A DNA stretch of 21,446 nucleotides from UBA3263 sp964554335 (GTDB lineage Bacteria > Bacteroidota > Bacteroidia > Bacteroidales > Muribaculaceae): NCBI GenBank assembly GCA_964554335.1, contig CAZKOF010000034.1, positions 1-21,446 of the forward strand, in the 5' to 3' direction. The notes beneath the pieces were generated by a model. That model made no database searches. It had not been told where the DNA came from and was given only the letters and a program-made list of their open reading frames with translations. Within the stretch, counting starts at the first letter, position 1. Each line of letters starts with the position of its first letter. The position numbers and the translations under genes are program-made. This document shows, in pieces, positions 1-6,149 of this stretch.

Positions 1-134
1 CCACCCAACGCTTGACCTTGAATTTAATTAACATTTTTTAAGAGACACTAGTGAACAGAGATTAACATTTGGTTAATAGCTTGATTTTCATTATTACTGA
101 ATTTGAGGTAAGTATCTCACAAAAAGGTAACATA
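1..134. other. AT-rich leading intergenic segment
   Basis: No gene is supported here. The stretch is A/T-rich. It holds two copies of ATTAACATTT (28-37 and 61-70); the second forms a small inverted repeat (ATTAAC, 5-base spacer, GTTAAT) that could be an operator upstream of the first gene. Nothing else is recognisable. The gene to the left lies outside the window. Confidence 0.3.
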
Positions 135-165
135 TTGATTTTCAAAATAGAATATACTACCTTTG
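135..165 (+). promoter_or_regulatory. Bacteroidetes-type promoter of the MBL-like lipoprotein
   Basis: TACCTTTG at 158-165 matches the -7 consensus TAnnTTTG. A TTG at 135-137 lies 20 bases upstream, as expected for the -33 box. The ATG at 189 follows after a short A-rich leader, which supports that start over the upstream ATG at 69. Confidence 0.75.
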
Positions 166-188
166 CATTAAATAAAAATATCAGTAAA

Positions 189-1085
189 ATGAAAAAATTA
201 TTAGTTATGACAGTTGGCGTGCTCGCTTTAGCAGCATGTACCCAACAAAAAAAAGATGCGACAGATTCAGAAGCGACAAATGTGGCAGCCGTTGACACTG
301 TTGCATCAGGACATTTCGATGTACGTGAATTTGACGGCTATAAGCTTCACGTGTATCTGACTGAAGATGAAATGGGTGATGCAAGTTTCATCATCGAAAG
401 CAAGGATTCGTTAGTGACACTTGAGCAGCCGCTTTTCAAAGTGAATGCCCGAGCTTTTGATGAATATCTTGCATCGTTGAATAAGCCTGTAGCCCACAGA
501 GTCGCAGATTATCATCTCGGTAACACCGGTGATGCGCCCCTTATAATGCCCGAAGGGATGCCTGATGTTGTAAAAGGTGATGCATACAGTGGCATGATGA
601 ATCATTTTGCGGAAGTATATGGTGATGCTATTGTGTCGCTGCCAACCGGAGTTGTTACGGAACTTGCGTTCAATACACCGGTTACGCTTGCCGGGGTTCA
701 ATACACATTATATAAATGTGCGGGCAATGACTTCCCGGGTGCAAATATTCTGATAGGAAAGGATGTCGTATATTCTCATTGGGTACCTGAAAAGACTCAT
801 ATCAATAGTCTGTATGCAGGTAATATAGAAGGTATTGACAGCCGCATCACAGAGCTTGAAGAGATATTGGCTACAGGGGCGTCTCTCTTTATCGGTGGCC
901 ACGGCGCTCCGGCAACTGCCGATGACGTACGATTCAGAATTGCTTACCTTAACAATATTAAGGAATTGCGCACTTCACAACCGGATGCCGAAAAATTTGC
1001 GGCAGCATTGAATGATGCTTACCCGGAACTGTCTGGTGCTGATGCAGTGAAAGGGCTTGCCGAGGCTCTGTATTCTGTAAAATAA
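189..1085 (+). CDS. Lipoprotein with degenerate metallo-beta-lactamase fold
   Basis: The 298-residue product begins with a lipoprotein signal peptide whose lipobox is LAAC, with Cys17 as the lipidation site. It is probably anchored in the envelope. After a short charged linker the protein follows the order of the metallo-beta-lactamase (MBL) fold. A strand pair ends near residue 75 and a helix spans 86-98. The segment AHRVADYHLGNTG (102-114) sits where HxHxDH normally is, and GGHGAP (236-241) matches the conserved GHGxP near the C-terminus of the fold. The first motif keeps only His103, Asp107 and His109 in irregular spacing, so metal binding and hydrolase activity are doubtful. The ATG at 189 is chosen because the promoter lies at 135-165 and the signal peptide starts there. 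The gene uses many more A/T-ending codons than its neighbours, which suggests acquisition from another genome. Substrate unknown. Confidence 0.7.
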   Translation: MKKLLVMTVGVLALAACTQQKKDATDSEATNVAAVDTVASGHFDVREFDGYKLHVYLTEDEMGDASFIIESKDSLVTLEQPLFKVNARAFDEYLASLNKPVAHRVADYHLGNTGDAPLIMPEGMPDVVKGDAYSGMMNHFAEVYGDAIVSLPTGVVTELAFNTPVTLAGVQYTLYKCAGNDFPGANILIGKDVVYSHWVPEKTHINSLYAGNIEGIDSRITELEEILATGASLFIGGHGAPATADDVRFRIAYLNNIKELRTSQPDAEKFAAALNDAYPELSGADAVKGLAEALYSVK

Positions 1086-1102
1086 ATCAATCATACCTTT
1101 CT

Positions 1103-1140
1103 AAAATGCCGATGCTCAATCACCGGGCACCGGCATTTTT
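1103..1140 (+). terminator. Rho-independent terminator after the lipoprotein gene
   Basis: An outer stem AAATGCCG (1104-1111) pairs with CGGCATTT (1131-1138). An inner 4-bp stem (GCTC 1114-1117 with GGGC 1125-1128) closes a 7-base loop, and a T-run ends at 1140. It is A-rich on the left side, so it could also work for the minus strand, where it contains the stop codon of the HxlR-like remnant. Confidence 0.8.
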
Positions 1141-1317
1141 AATAGATTTAGATATTGCTTTCGTCCGGTCAAGGAGAATTTCGTCCATGTGCTCCTTGAC
1201 CCACATGATAAGCATTTTCCGGGATATGTCTTTCAGCTCAGCCGAAAGTTCGCGGAAACGCATGAATTCATGGCCGTTTAGAGTATATAGCCGCGTCCAT
1301 TTGTCGCATAAGCCATG
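1120..1317 (-). pseudogene. Remnant of an HxlR-family winged-helix regulator
   Basis: On the minus strand an open frame runs from just after a TAG (1318-1320) to a TGA at 1120-1122, 65 codons in all. The only in-frame ATG is at 1261-1263, which would give 47 residues. The translation contains CDKWTRLYTLNGHEFMRFRE, then DISRKML and ILLDRT. From memory this follows the winged-helix core of HxlR-type regulators (KWT-LLVLY-L, MRFxEL, ISQKMLT, GLxxR). The usual N-terminal CPV/Cys segment and the C-terminal third are missing, and an in-frame stop lies just upstream, so this is most likely a decayed fragment. A functional 47-residue peptide is less likely. The family call is from pattern memory only. 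It is convergent with the lipoprotein gene, so the two may be residues of one imported cassette. Confidence 0.45.
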
Positions 1318-1352
1318 CTAATGAACATTTAGCACATTTTCACCGTTTTCTT

Positions 1353-1384
1353 TTTGTGGAAATCCAAACTTTTTACTAACTTTG
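1353..1384 (+). promoter_or_regulatory. Promoter of the pseudouridine synthase/asnS operon
   Basis: TAACTTTG at 1377-1384 is a good -7 box, and TTTG at 1353-1356 lies 20 bases upstream as the -33 box. The predicted transcript has a leader of about 80 bases before the ATG at 1470. Confidence 0.75.
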
Positions 1385-1469
1385 CCGCGAATATTCATAA
1401 CCTCCCCGGCGAGATGTCGGGAACAACACATTCAAACCTAACAAACTAACAATCTAAGCCATTTCTATT

Positions 1470-2879
1470 ATGGACAACAACCAAAACGGCGAATTCAAGC
1501 GCCCCAAGCGCCCCCGCATCGGCGGAATCCCTGCCGACGGCAGCGACAACAACGACTCGCGTTTCGAGAAGGTACAGTACGGTAGAAACTCCAGCACTGA
1601 CGGCCCGGACGGCATCGATGCTCCTCGCTACGAGCGTCCCCGCTCGCCATATCAGCCCCGTCAGAACAACGGGTTCCACCGCAACAACTACAACAACGGC
1701 TATTCGAATAACCGCGACACCGGCTATGGCAACCGCGACGGATATTCCGGCAATCGCCACAACTACCAGCCCCGTCCGCGCTACAACCGAGAGGGAGGCG
1801 AAGACTCAGGCTACCAGCCCCGCCAGTACAACAATAACCGACCCGGCTATAATAGCTACAACCGACCCAATAACCAACCCAACAACTATAACGGTTATAA
1901 CCGCGAGAACAATTATAAACGCGCCAACACCACCGGCGGCGAGGACTCAGGCTACCGGCCCCGCCAGTACAATAATAACCGGCCCAATAACCGCCCCTAC
2001 AATAACAACCGCCCCAACAATCAAGACGGCTATAACCGCAACAACAATTACCGTCCCGGAGGCAACAACCGCGGCTACCAGCAGCGGCAGCAGCGCCCAG
2101 GCAAGAGCTTCACGCCCCGGCCCAAACGTGTCTTCTACGAAGAACCGGAGATTGATCCGACAGCAGAAATCCGCCTCAACAAATACATTGCCAATGCAGG
2201 TATTTGCAGCCGTCGCGAGGCCGATGAACTGATTCAGAAAGGCGAAATCAAAGTCAACGGCAACGTCGTTACCGAACTCGGCACCAAAATCAAGCCCAAA
2301 GACGTTGTTGAATATAAAGACAATATTGTTACCGGCGAACGCAAATGCTACGTGCTGCTCAACAAGCCGAAAGACTGTGTGACAACAGTCGACGACCCTA
2401 ACGGCCGCCTCACGGTAATGGACCTCGTCAAGAACGCATGTGAGGAGCACATATACCCCGTCGGACGACTTGACCGCAACACAACGGGCGTACTCCTGCT
2501 CACAAACGACGGAGACCTCGCCTCGAAACTGACACACCCACAGTATGTCAAGAAGAAAATCTATCACGTCTGGACCGACCACGACATCGCGGAAGAGGAC
2601 ATGCAGAGCATTGCCGACGGCATTGAACTCGACGACGGACCCATCCACGCCGATGCAATCTCATATGCCAACGACACCGACAAAAACCAGGCCGGCATTG
2701 AAATCCACTCGGGACGCAACCGCATTGTGCGCCGCATCTTCGAGGCGCTCGGTTACCACGTAACCAAGCTCGACCGCGTCTACTTTGCAGGCCTGACAAA
2801 GAAGAACCTGCCCCGCGGCCGTTGGCGCTACCTGACTCAGGAAGAGGTAAACTACCTCAAGATGGGCTCATTTGAATAA
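1470..2879 (+). CDS. RluB/RsuA-family rRNA pseudouridine synthase with long N-rich N-terminus
   Basis: The enzyme is predicted to isomerise a uridine of ribosomal RNA to pseudouridine in the cytoplasm. An S4 RNA-binding domain starts at about residue 233 (IRLNKYIANAGICSRREAD). The catalytic domain follows, with the family signature GRLDRNTTGVLLLTNDGDL; Asp335 in GRLD is the expected catalytic aspartate. GRNRIVRRIFEALGY near the end is also conserved in the RluB/E/F/RsuA group. Family members are often about 240-300 residues long. The extra length here is an N-terminal region of about 230 residues rich in Asn, Arg, Tyr, Gly and Pro, clearly disordered, with a 17-residue unit (GGEDSGY, Q or R, then PRQYNNNRP) at 109-125 and again at 156-172. 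asnS follows after 33 bases with no promoter or terminator between, so they are probably co-transcribed. Target position (RluB, RluE, RluF or RsuA type) cannot be decided from sequence alone. Confidence 0.9.
   Translation: MDNNQNGEFKRPKRPRIGGIPADGSDNNDSRFEKVQYGRNSSTDGPDGIDAPRYERPRSPYQPRQNNGFHRNNYNNGYSNNRDTGYGNRDGYSGNRHNYQPRPRYNREGGEDSGYQPRQYNNNRPGYNSYNRPNNQPNNYNGYNRENNYKRANTTGGEDSGYRPRQYNNNRPNNRPYNNNRPNNQDGYNRNNNYRPGGNNRGYQQRQQRPGKSFTPRPKRVFYEEPEIDPTAEIRLNKYIANAGICSRREADELIQKGEIKVNGNVVTELGTKIKPKDVVEYKDNIVTGERKCYVLLNKPKDCVTTVDDPNGRLTVMDLVKNACEEHIYPVGRLDRNTTGVLLLTNDGDLASKLTHPQYVKKKIYHVWTDHDIAEEDMQSIADGIELDDGPIHADAISYANDTDKNQAGIEIHSGRNRIVRRIFEALGYHVTKLDRVYFAGLTKKNLPRGRWRYLTQEEVNYLKMGSFE
1794..1985 (+). 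repeat. Duplicated 51-base coding unit in the N-rich region
   Basis: Bases 1794-1844 and 1935-1985 encode nearly the same 17 residues (GGEDSGY, Q or R, PRQYNNNRP) and are close to identical in DNA. They are separated by 90 bases of similar Asn/Tyr/Arg-rich codons. This points to expansion by local duplication, with possible length variation between strains. Confidence 0.75.
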
Positions 2880-2912
2880 TCAGATTTCAATCATTTTCTT
2901 TCACTCGCTCAA

Positions 2913-4301
2913 ATGCAAAGAACTAAAATCACGGATATTTTCAACCCCACCCTCATCGGAACGGAAGTCAGCGTGATGGGTTGGGTCCGCACCCGCCGCG
3001 GCAACAAACACGTGCAGTTCGTGTCCCTCAACGACGGATCTACGATTAAGAACATTCAGATTGTCTTCGACCTCACGAAGTTCTCCGACGCCGATCTGAA
3101 GCTGATAACTACGGGTTCTTCGCTCCACGTTGTCGGCACTCTGGTGGAGTCGCAGGGCAAAGGACAGACCTGCGAAATCCAGGCTGAAAAATTCCATGTG
3201 TTCGGCACGGCCGACCCCGAGGAGTATCCCCTGCAGAAAAAGGGGCACTCCCTCGAATTCCTCCGCGAAAAAGCCCACCTGCGCCCCCGCACCAACACGT
3301 TCGGCGCAATCCTGCGCGTGCGCTCTGCTCTGGCATTCGCAGTTCACAAGTTCTTCCAGGAGCGCGGCTTCTTTTATCTCAACACCCCGCTGATTACCGC
3401 CAGCGACTGCGAGGGAGCCGGAGCCATGTTCCAGGTAACGACCATGGACCTCAACAACCTCCCTCGCCTCGAAGACGGCAAAGTTGACTTCTCGGCCGAC
3501 TTCTTCGGCAAACCCACGGCCCTGACCGTTTCCGGTCAGCTCGAAGGCGAACTCGGAGCGACGGCTCTCGGTGCGATCTACACCTTCGGCCCCACTTTCC
3601 GCGCAGAAAACTCCAACACCCCGCGCCACCTCGCCGAATTCTGGATGATAGAACCCGAAATTGCGTTCTACGACATCACCGACAACATGGACCTCGCCGA
3701 GGACTTCATCAAATATTGCATACGCTATGCCCTCGACAACTGCCGCGATGACCTCGAATTCCTTCAGCAGATGTATGATGCCAACCTCATCCGCCGCCTC
3801 GAAGAGAGCATCCGCGCGAAATTCGTGCGCCTGACCTACACCGAGGGCGTGGAAATCCTCAAAAACTCGGGCCGCAAGTTTGAATTCGCCGTTGAATGGG
3901 GCACCGACCTGCAGAGCGAACACGAACGCTACCTCGTTGAAGAACATTTCAAACGCCCCGTTATCCTCACCGACTATCCGAAGGAAATCAAAGCGTTCTA
4001 CATGAAGCTCAGCGACGACGGCAAGACCGTGCGCGCAATGGACGTGCTCTTCCCTCAAATTGGCGAAATCATCGGCGGAAGCGAACGCGAGGCAGACTAC
4101 GAAAAGCTCCTCGCACGCATCAACGAACTCGGTATCCCGATGAAAGACATGTGGTGGTATCTCGACACTCGCCGTTTCGGCACCGTCCCCCATGCCGGAT
4201 TCGGCCTCGGCTTCGAACGCCTCGTGCTCTTCGTTACCGGCATGACTAACATCCGCGACGTCATTCCCTTCCCCCGCACCCCCAACAACGCCGAATTTTG
4301 A
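2913..4301 (+). CDS. asnS: Asparaginyl-tRNA synthetase
   Basis: This class IIb aminoacyl-tRNA synthetase charges tRNA-Asn with asparagine in the cytoplasm. The 462-residue length is normal for bacterial AsnRS. An N-terminal OB-fold anticodon-binding domain covers about 1-100 (VMGWVRTRRGNKHVQFVSLN). The catalytic core then shows motif 2, starting at Phe229 (FRAENSNTPRHLAEFWMIEP), and motif 3, starting at about Gly429 (GFGLGFERLVLF) followed by IRDVIPFPRTP. The asparagine-type motif 2, RAENSNTPRHLAEF, separates it from AspRS. It lies 33 bases behind the pseudouridine synthase gene and is probably read from the same promoter. Its last codons contain the -33 box of the next promoter, so the two units abut without spare DNA. 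Confidence 0.97.
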   Translation: MQRTKITDIFNPTLIGTEVSVMGWVRTRRGNKHVQFVSLNDGSTIKNIQIVFDLTKFSDADLKLITTGSSLHVVGTLVESQGKGQTCEIQAEKFHVFGTADPEEYPLQKKGHSLEFLREKAHLRPRTNTFGAILRVRSALAFAVHKFFQERGFFYLNTPLITASDCEGAGAMFQVTTMDLNNLPRLEDGKVDFSADFFGKPTALTVSGQLEGELGATALGAIYTFGPTFRAENSNTPRHLAEFWMIEPEIAFYDITDNMDLAEDFIKYCIRYALDNCRDDLEFLQQMYDANLIRRLEESIRAKFVRLTYTEGVEILKNSGRKFEFAVEWGTDLQSEHERYLVEEHFKRPVILTDYPKEIKAFYMKLSDDGKTVRAMDVLFPQIGEIIGGSEREADYEKLLARINELGIPMKDMWWYLDTRRFGTVPHAGFGLGFERLVLFVTGMTNIRDVIPFPRTPNNAEF

Positions 4302-4327
4302 TATCTCGGAAAAAATCCGTACCTTTG
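4297..4327 (+). promoter_or_regulatory. Promoter of the L25-pth-hslR operon
   Basis: TACCTTTG at 4320-4327 and TTTG at 4297-4300 are spaced by 19 bases. The -33 box overlaps the asnS stop codon (4299-4301). The 75-base leader has a 7-bp A/T hairpin (AAATTAT 4355-4361 with ATAATTT 4370-4376), which may be chance. Confidence 0.75.
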
Positions 4328-4402
4328 CACCCGGTTTTCCACTCGTGTGATGGGAAATTATTGTAAATCATAATTTTGAGTAACACATTAACTAACTAAC
4401 AA

Positions 4403-5059
4403 ATGAAAACTTTCCAGCTCAGCGCCGAAGCTCGCATTGACCTCGGCAAAAAAGCAACCAAGGCTCTCCGTGCCGAAGGTAAAATCCCCGCAGTCATCAA
4501 CGGCAGCGAAATCGTGACCCTTCCTTTCAACGGCTCGCTCAAACCCGGCCAGAAACTCGTTGAAATCGAAGATGGCAAAGGCCTTATCACCACTGACATC
4601 ACCGTAACCAACGAAGCCGTGCGCAAGCTCGTCTACACCCCCGATATCTTCGCAATCGAACTCGACGTCAACGGAACAAAGAAACACGCCATCCTCAAAG
4701 ACATCCAGTTTCACCCCGTAAAAGACAACATTCTCCACATTGACTTCCTCGAAGTCAACGACAAGAAGCCCGTTGTCATCGAAGTCCCCGTTCAGCTCGA
4801 AGGCCACGCCGAAGGTGTGAAAGCCGGCGGTAAACTCCAGCTCAACATGAAGAAGCTCCGCGTCCGCGCTATCTACACCAACATTCCCGAGCGTCTCGTC
4901 ATCAACGTTGACAACCTCGGCCTCGGCAAGACCATTCAGGTCGGTGACCTCCACTTCGAAGGCCTCGAACTCATCAACGCCAAGAATGCCGTTGTCTGCA
5001 CCGTGGCTCTCACCCGTGCCGCACGTGGCGCTGCCGCCAATGCCGCAGCCGGCAAGTAA
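4403..5059 (+). CDS. rplY: 50S ribosomal protein L25 / general stress protein Ctc
   Basis: The 218-residue protein binds 5S rRNA in the large ribosomal subunit. It is the long Ctc/TL5 form. The N-terminal L25 domain is at about 1-93 (starting MKTFQLSAEARIDLGKKATK, with LRAEGKIPAVINGSE). The C-terminal beta domain is at about 95-195 (HAILKDIQFHPVKDNILHID, then EGVKAGGKLQ). The end is an Ala-rich tail (AARGAAANAAAGK) with no obvious function. It has its own promoter and a 75-base leader. pth starts only 17 bases after its stop, the common ctc-pth arrangement in many bacteria, which supports both assignments and a shared transcript. Confidence 0.95.
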   Translation: MKTFQLSAEARIDLGKKATKALRAEGKIPAVINGSEIVTLPFNGSLKPGQKLVEIEDGKGLITTDITVTNEAVRKLVYTPDIFAIELDVNGTKKHAILKDIQFHPVKDNILHIDFLEVNDKKPVVIEVPVQLEGHAEGVKAGGKLQLNMKKLRVRAIYTNIPERLVINVDNLGLGKTIQVGDLHFEGLELINAKNAVVCTVALTRAARGAAANAAAGK

Positions 5060-5076
5060 TCCGCAGATAACTGCCT

Positions 5077-5640
5077 ATGAAATATCTGATTGTGGGTCTC
5101 GGGAACATTGGTGCGGAATATCACCGGACCCGCCACAATATCGGATTTATGATATTGGATGCCATGTCTATGGCATCCAATATCTCTTTCTCGACCGAAC
5201 GCTATGGTGACATTGCCCGTGCGCGCCTAAAAAACAAACAACTCGTACTGCTCAAGCCCTCGACATACATGAACCTATCGGGCGAGGCCGTGCGCTACTG
5301 GGCTCAGAAAGAAAACATACCCGTTGACCATATCCTAATCATCGTCGATGATCTGGCCCTACCCTTCGGAGCGATCCGCCTCAAAGGTTCCGGCAGCGAC
5401 GCCGGACACAACGGGCTGAAGAACATTGCCCTGATGCTCGGAACTCAGGCTTATCCCCGCCTGCGCTTCGGAATCGGCAGCGACTTCTCGCGCGGTCACC
5501 AAATAGACTTCGTGCTCAGCAAGTTCACCCCCGACCTGCTCGAAGAACTCAAGCCGCGCATTGACCTCGCAATCGACGCCGTGAAGACCTACGTGCTCGC
5601 CGGTCTACAGACGGCAATGTGCAACTATAACAACAAATAA
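5077..5640 (+). CDS. pth: Peptidyl-tRNA hydrolase
   Basis: Pth recycles tRNA by cleaving peptidyl-tRNA released during translation. The 187-residue length is standard. The active-site residues of the family are in place: Asn10 in GLGNIG, His20 in TRHNIGF, Asn66 in PSTYMNLSG, the Asp91-Asp92 pair in IIVDDLALPFG, and Asn112 in GHNGLKNI. It follows the L25 gene by 17 bases and precedes the S4-domain gene by 30, so the three form an operon. Codons 25-36 contain a perfect 15-bp inverted repeat (5151-5184) that could fold in the mRNA just downstream of the start. The protein sequence across it looks ordinary, so it is not an obvious insertion. Confidence 0.96.
   Translation: MKYLIVGLGNIGAEYHRTRHNIGFMILDAMSMASNISFSTERYGDIARARLKNKQLVLLKPSTYMNLSGEAVRYWAQKENIPVDHILIIVDDLALPFGAIRLKGSGSDAGHNGLKNIALMLGTQAYPRLRFGIGSDFSRGHQIDFVLSKFTPDLLEELKPRIDLAIDAVKTYVLAGLQTAMCNYNNK
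5151..5184 (+). repeat. Perfect 15-bp inverted repeat inside pth
   Basis: The left arm GATATTGGATGCCAT (5151-5165) and right arm ATGGCATCCAATATC (5170-5184) are exact reverse complements separated by GTCT. The sequence after it (CTCTTTCTC from 5184) is pyrimidine-rich but not a proper T-run, so it is not a clear terminator. It lies about 75 bases inside the pth coding region. Confidence 0.9.
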
Positions 5641-5670
5641 CCTTTCCTCCTCCTATAACACTCTTGTTCA

Positions 5671-6087
5671 ATGGAAGTACGTGTTGACAAATGGCTCTGG
5701 GCCGTGCGCATATTCAAAACGCGCTCAATCGCAACCGACGCCGTCAAAAAAGGACGCGTCATGGTCAACGACGTCCTTATAAAACCCTCCCGCACACTCA
5801 AACCCGGCGACATTGTCAAAGTCCGCAAGCCTCCGGTGACCTACTCCTTCCGCGTTCTGCAACTCGTTCAGAACCGCCTCGGCGCCAAACTCGTTGGCGA
5901 CTACATGGAGAACATCACCCCACAGAGCGAGCTCGACCTGCTCGACATTGTGCGCATCAGCGGATTCATTGACCGCCGCAAAGGCCTCGGACGCCCGACA
6001 AAACGCGAAAGCCGAGACCTCATACAATTCACATCGGACCTCTATCTCGACTTCGATGACCTCGGCGACGAGGATGAAGAAGAATAA
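5671..6087 (+). CDS. hslR: S4-domain RNA-binding protein, Hsp15 family
   Basis: This 138-residue protein resembles Hsp15 (HslR), which in E. coli binds 50S subunits carrying nascent chains after stalled translation. The S4 domain starts at residue 1 (MEVRVDKWLWAVRIFKTRSI), then AVKKGRVMVND and PSRTLKPGDIVKVRK. The basic segment GFIDRRKGLGRPTKRESRDL is typical of the family. The end is a strongly acidic tail (DFDDLGDEDEEE). It is the last gene of the L25-pth operon, 30 bases after pth. Its stop codon overlaps an A/T-rich hairpin (6086-6110) that could end the transcript. The symbol is a family-level name; the exact role in Bacteroidales is inferred. Confidence 0.85.
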   Translation: MEVRVDKWLWAVRIFKTRSIATDAVKKGRVMVNDVLIKPSRTLKPGDIVKVRKPPVTYSFRVLQLVQNRLGAKLVGDYMENITPQSELDLLDIVRISGFIDRRKGLGRPTKRESRDLIQFTSDLYLDFDDLGDEDEEE

Positions 6088-6111
6088 AAAGTTTCAACTC
6101 TAAACTTTTTT
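6086..6111 (+). terminator. A/T-rich hairpin with T-run after hslR
   Basis: AAAAAGTTT (6086-6094) pairs perfectly with AAACTTTTT (6102-6110) across a 7-base loop, and a further T follows. Only two G-C pairs are present, so it would be a weak terminator. It also overlaps the -33 region of the next promoter and could instead act as an operator. Confidence 0.4.
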
Positions 6112-6122
6112 GCGTAAATTTG
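6092..6122 (+). promoter_or_regulatory. Promoter of the GH16 gene
   Basis: TAAATTTG at 6115-6122 is a -7 match. The -33 position holds only TTTC (6092-6095), 19 bases upstream. It supports the ATG at 6150, since the in-frame ATG at 6120 lies within the -7 box itself. Confidence 0.6.
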
Positions 6123-6149
6123 TCCAATCATTACCCAATCAGCATCACC

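Larger units (their letters stand above)
1086..1469. other. 384-base gap between lipoprotein gene and rluB-type gene
   Basis: This gap holds the terminator at 1103-1140, the HxlR-like remnant at 1120-1317, and the promoter of the pseudouridine synthase gene at 1353-1384. The roughly 85-base leader after the promoter contains a small hairpin, CCCGGC (1405-1410) with GTCGGG (1416-1421). I see no RNA gene in it. Confidence 0.5.

Noticed and set aside
1106..1321. Plus-strand 71-codon ORF after the first terminator.
   Set aside because: It begins inside the terminator hairpin and is the shadow of the HxlR-like frame on the minus strand, which has the protein-like composition.
1680..2080. Possible CRISPR array or tandem satellite because of repeated AACAACTAC/AATAACCG units.
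   Set aside because: The units are in frame, irregular in length and interrupted by codon-level variation. There are no uniform repeats with unique spacers.
1618..2232. Plus-strand 204-codon Thr/Ala/Ile-rich frame and a minus-strand frame within the pseudouridine synthase gene.
   Set aside because: They are alternative readings of the repetitive Asn/Tyr/Arg codons. The composition is what a shifted reading would give, and they lack starts with regulatory signals.
2901..4193. Long minus-strand open frame (430 codons) opposite asnS.
   Set aside because: It is a mirror frame of a GC-rich gene whose codons leave the opposite strand open. asnS is certain, and the antisense product shows no recognisable motif.
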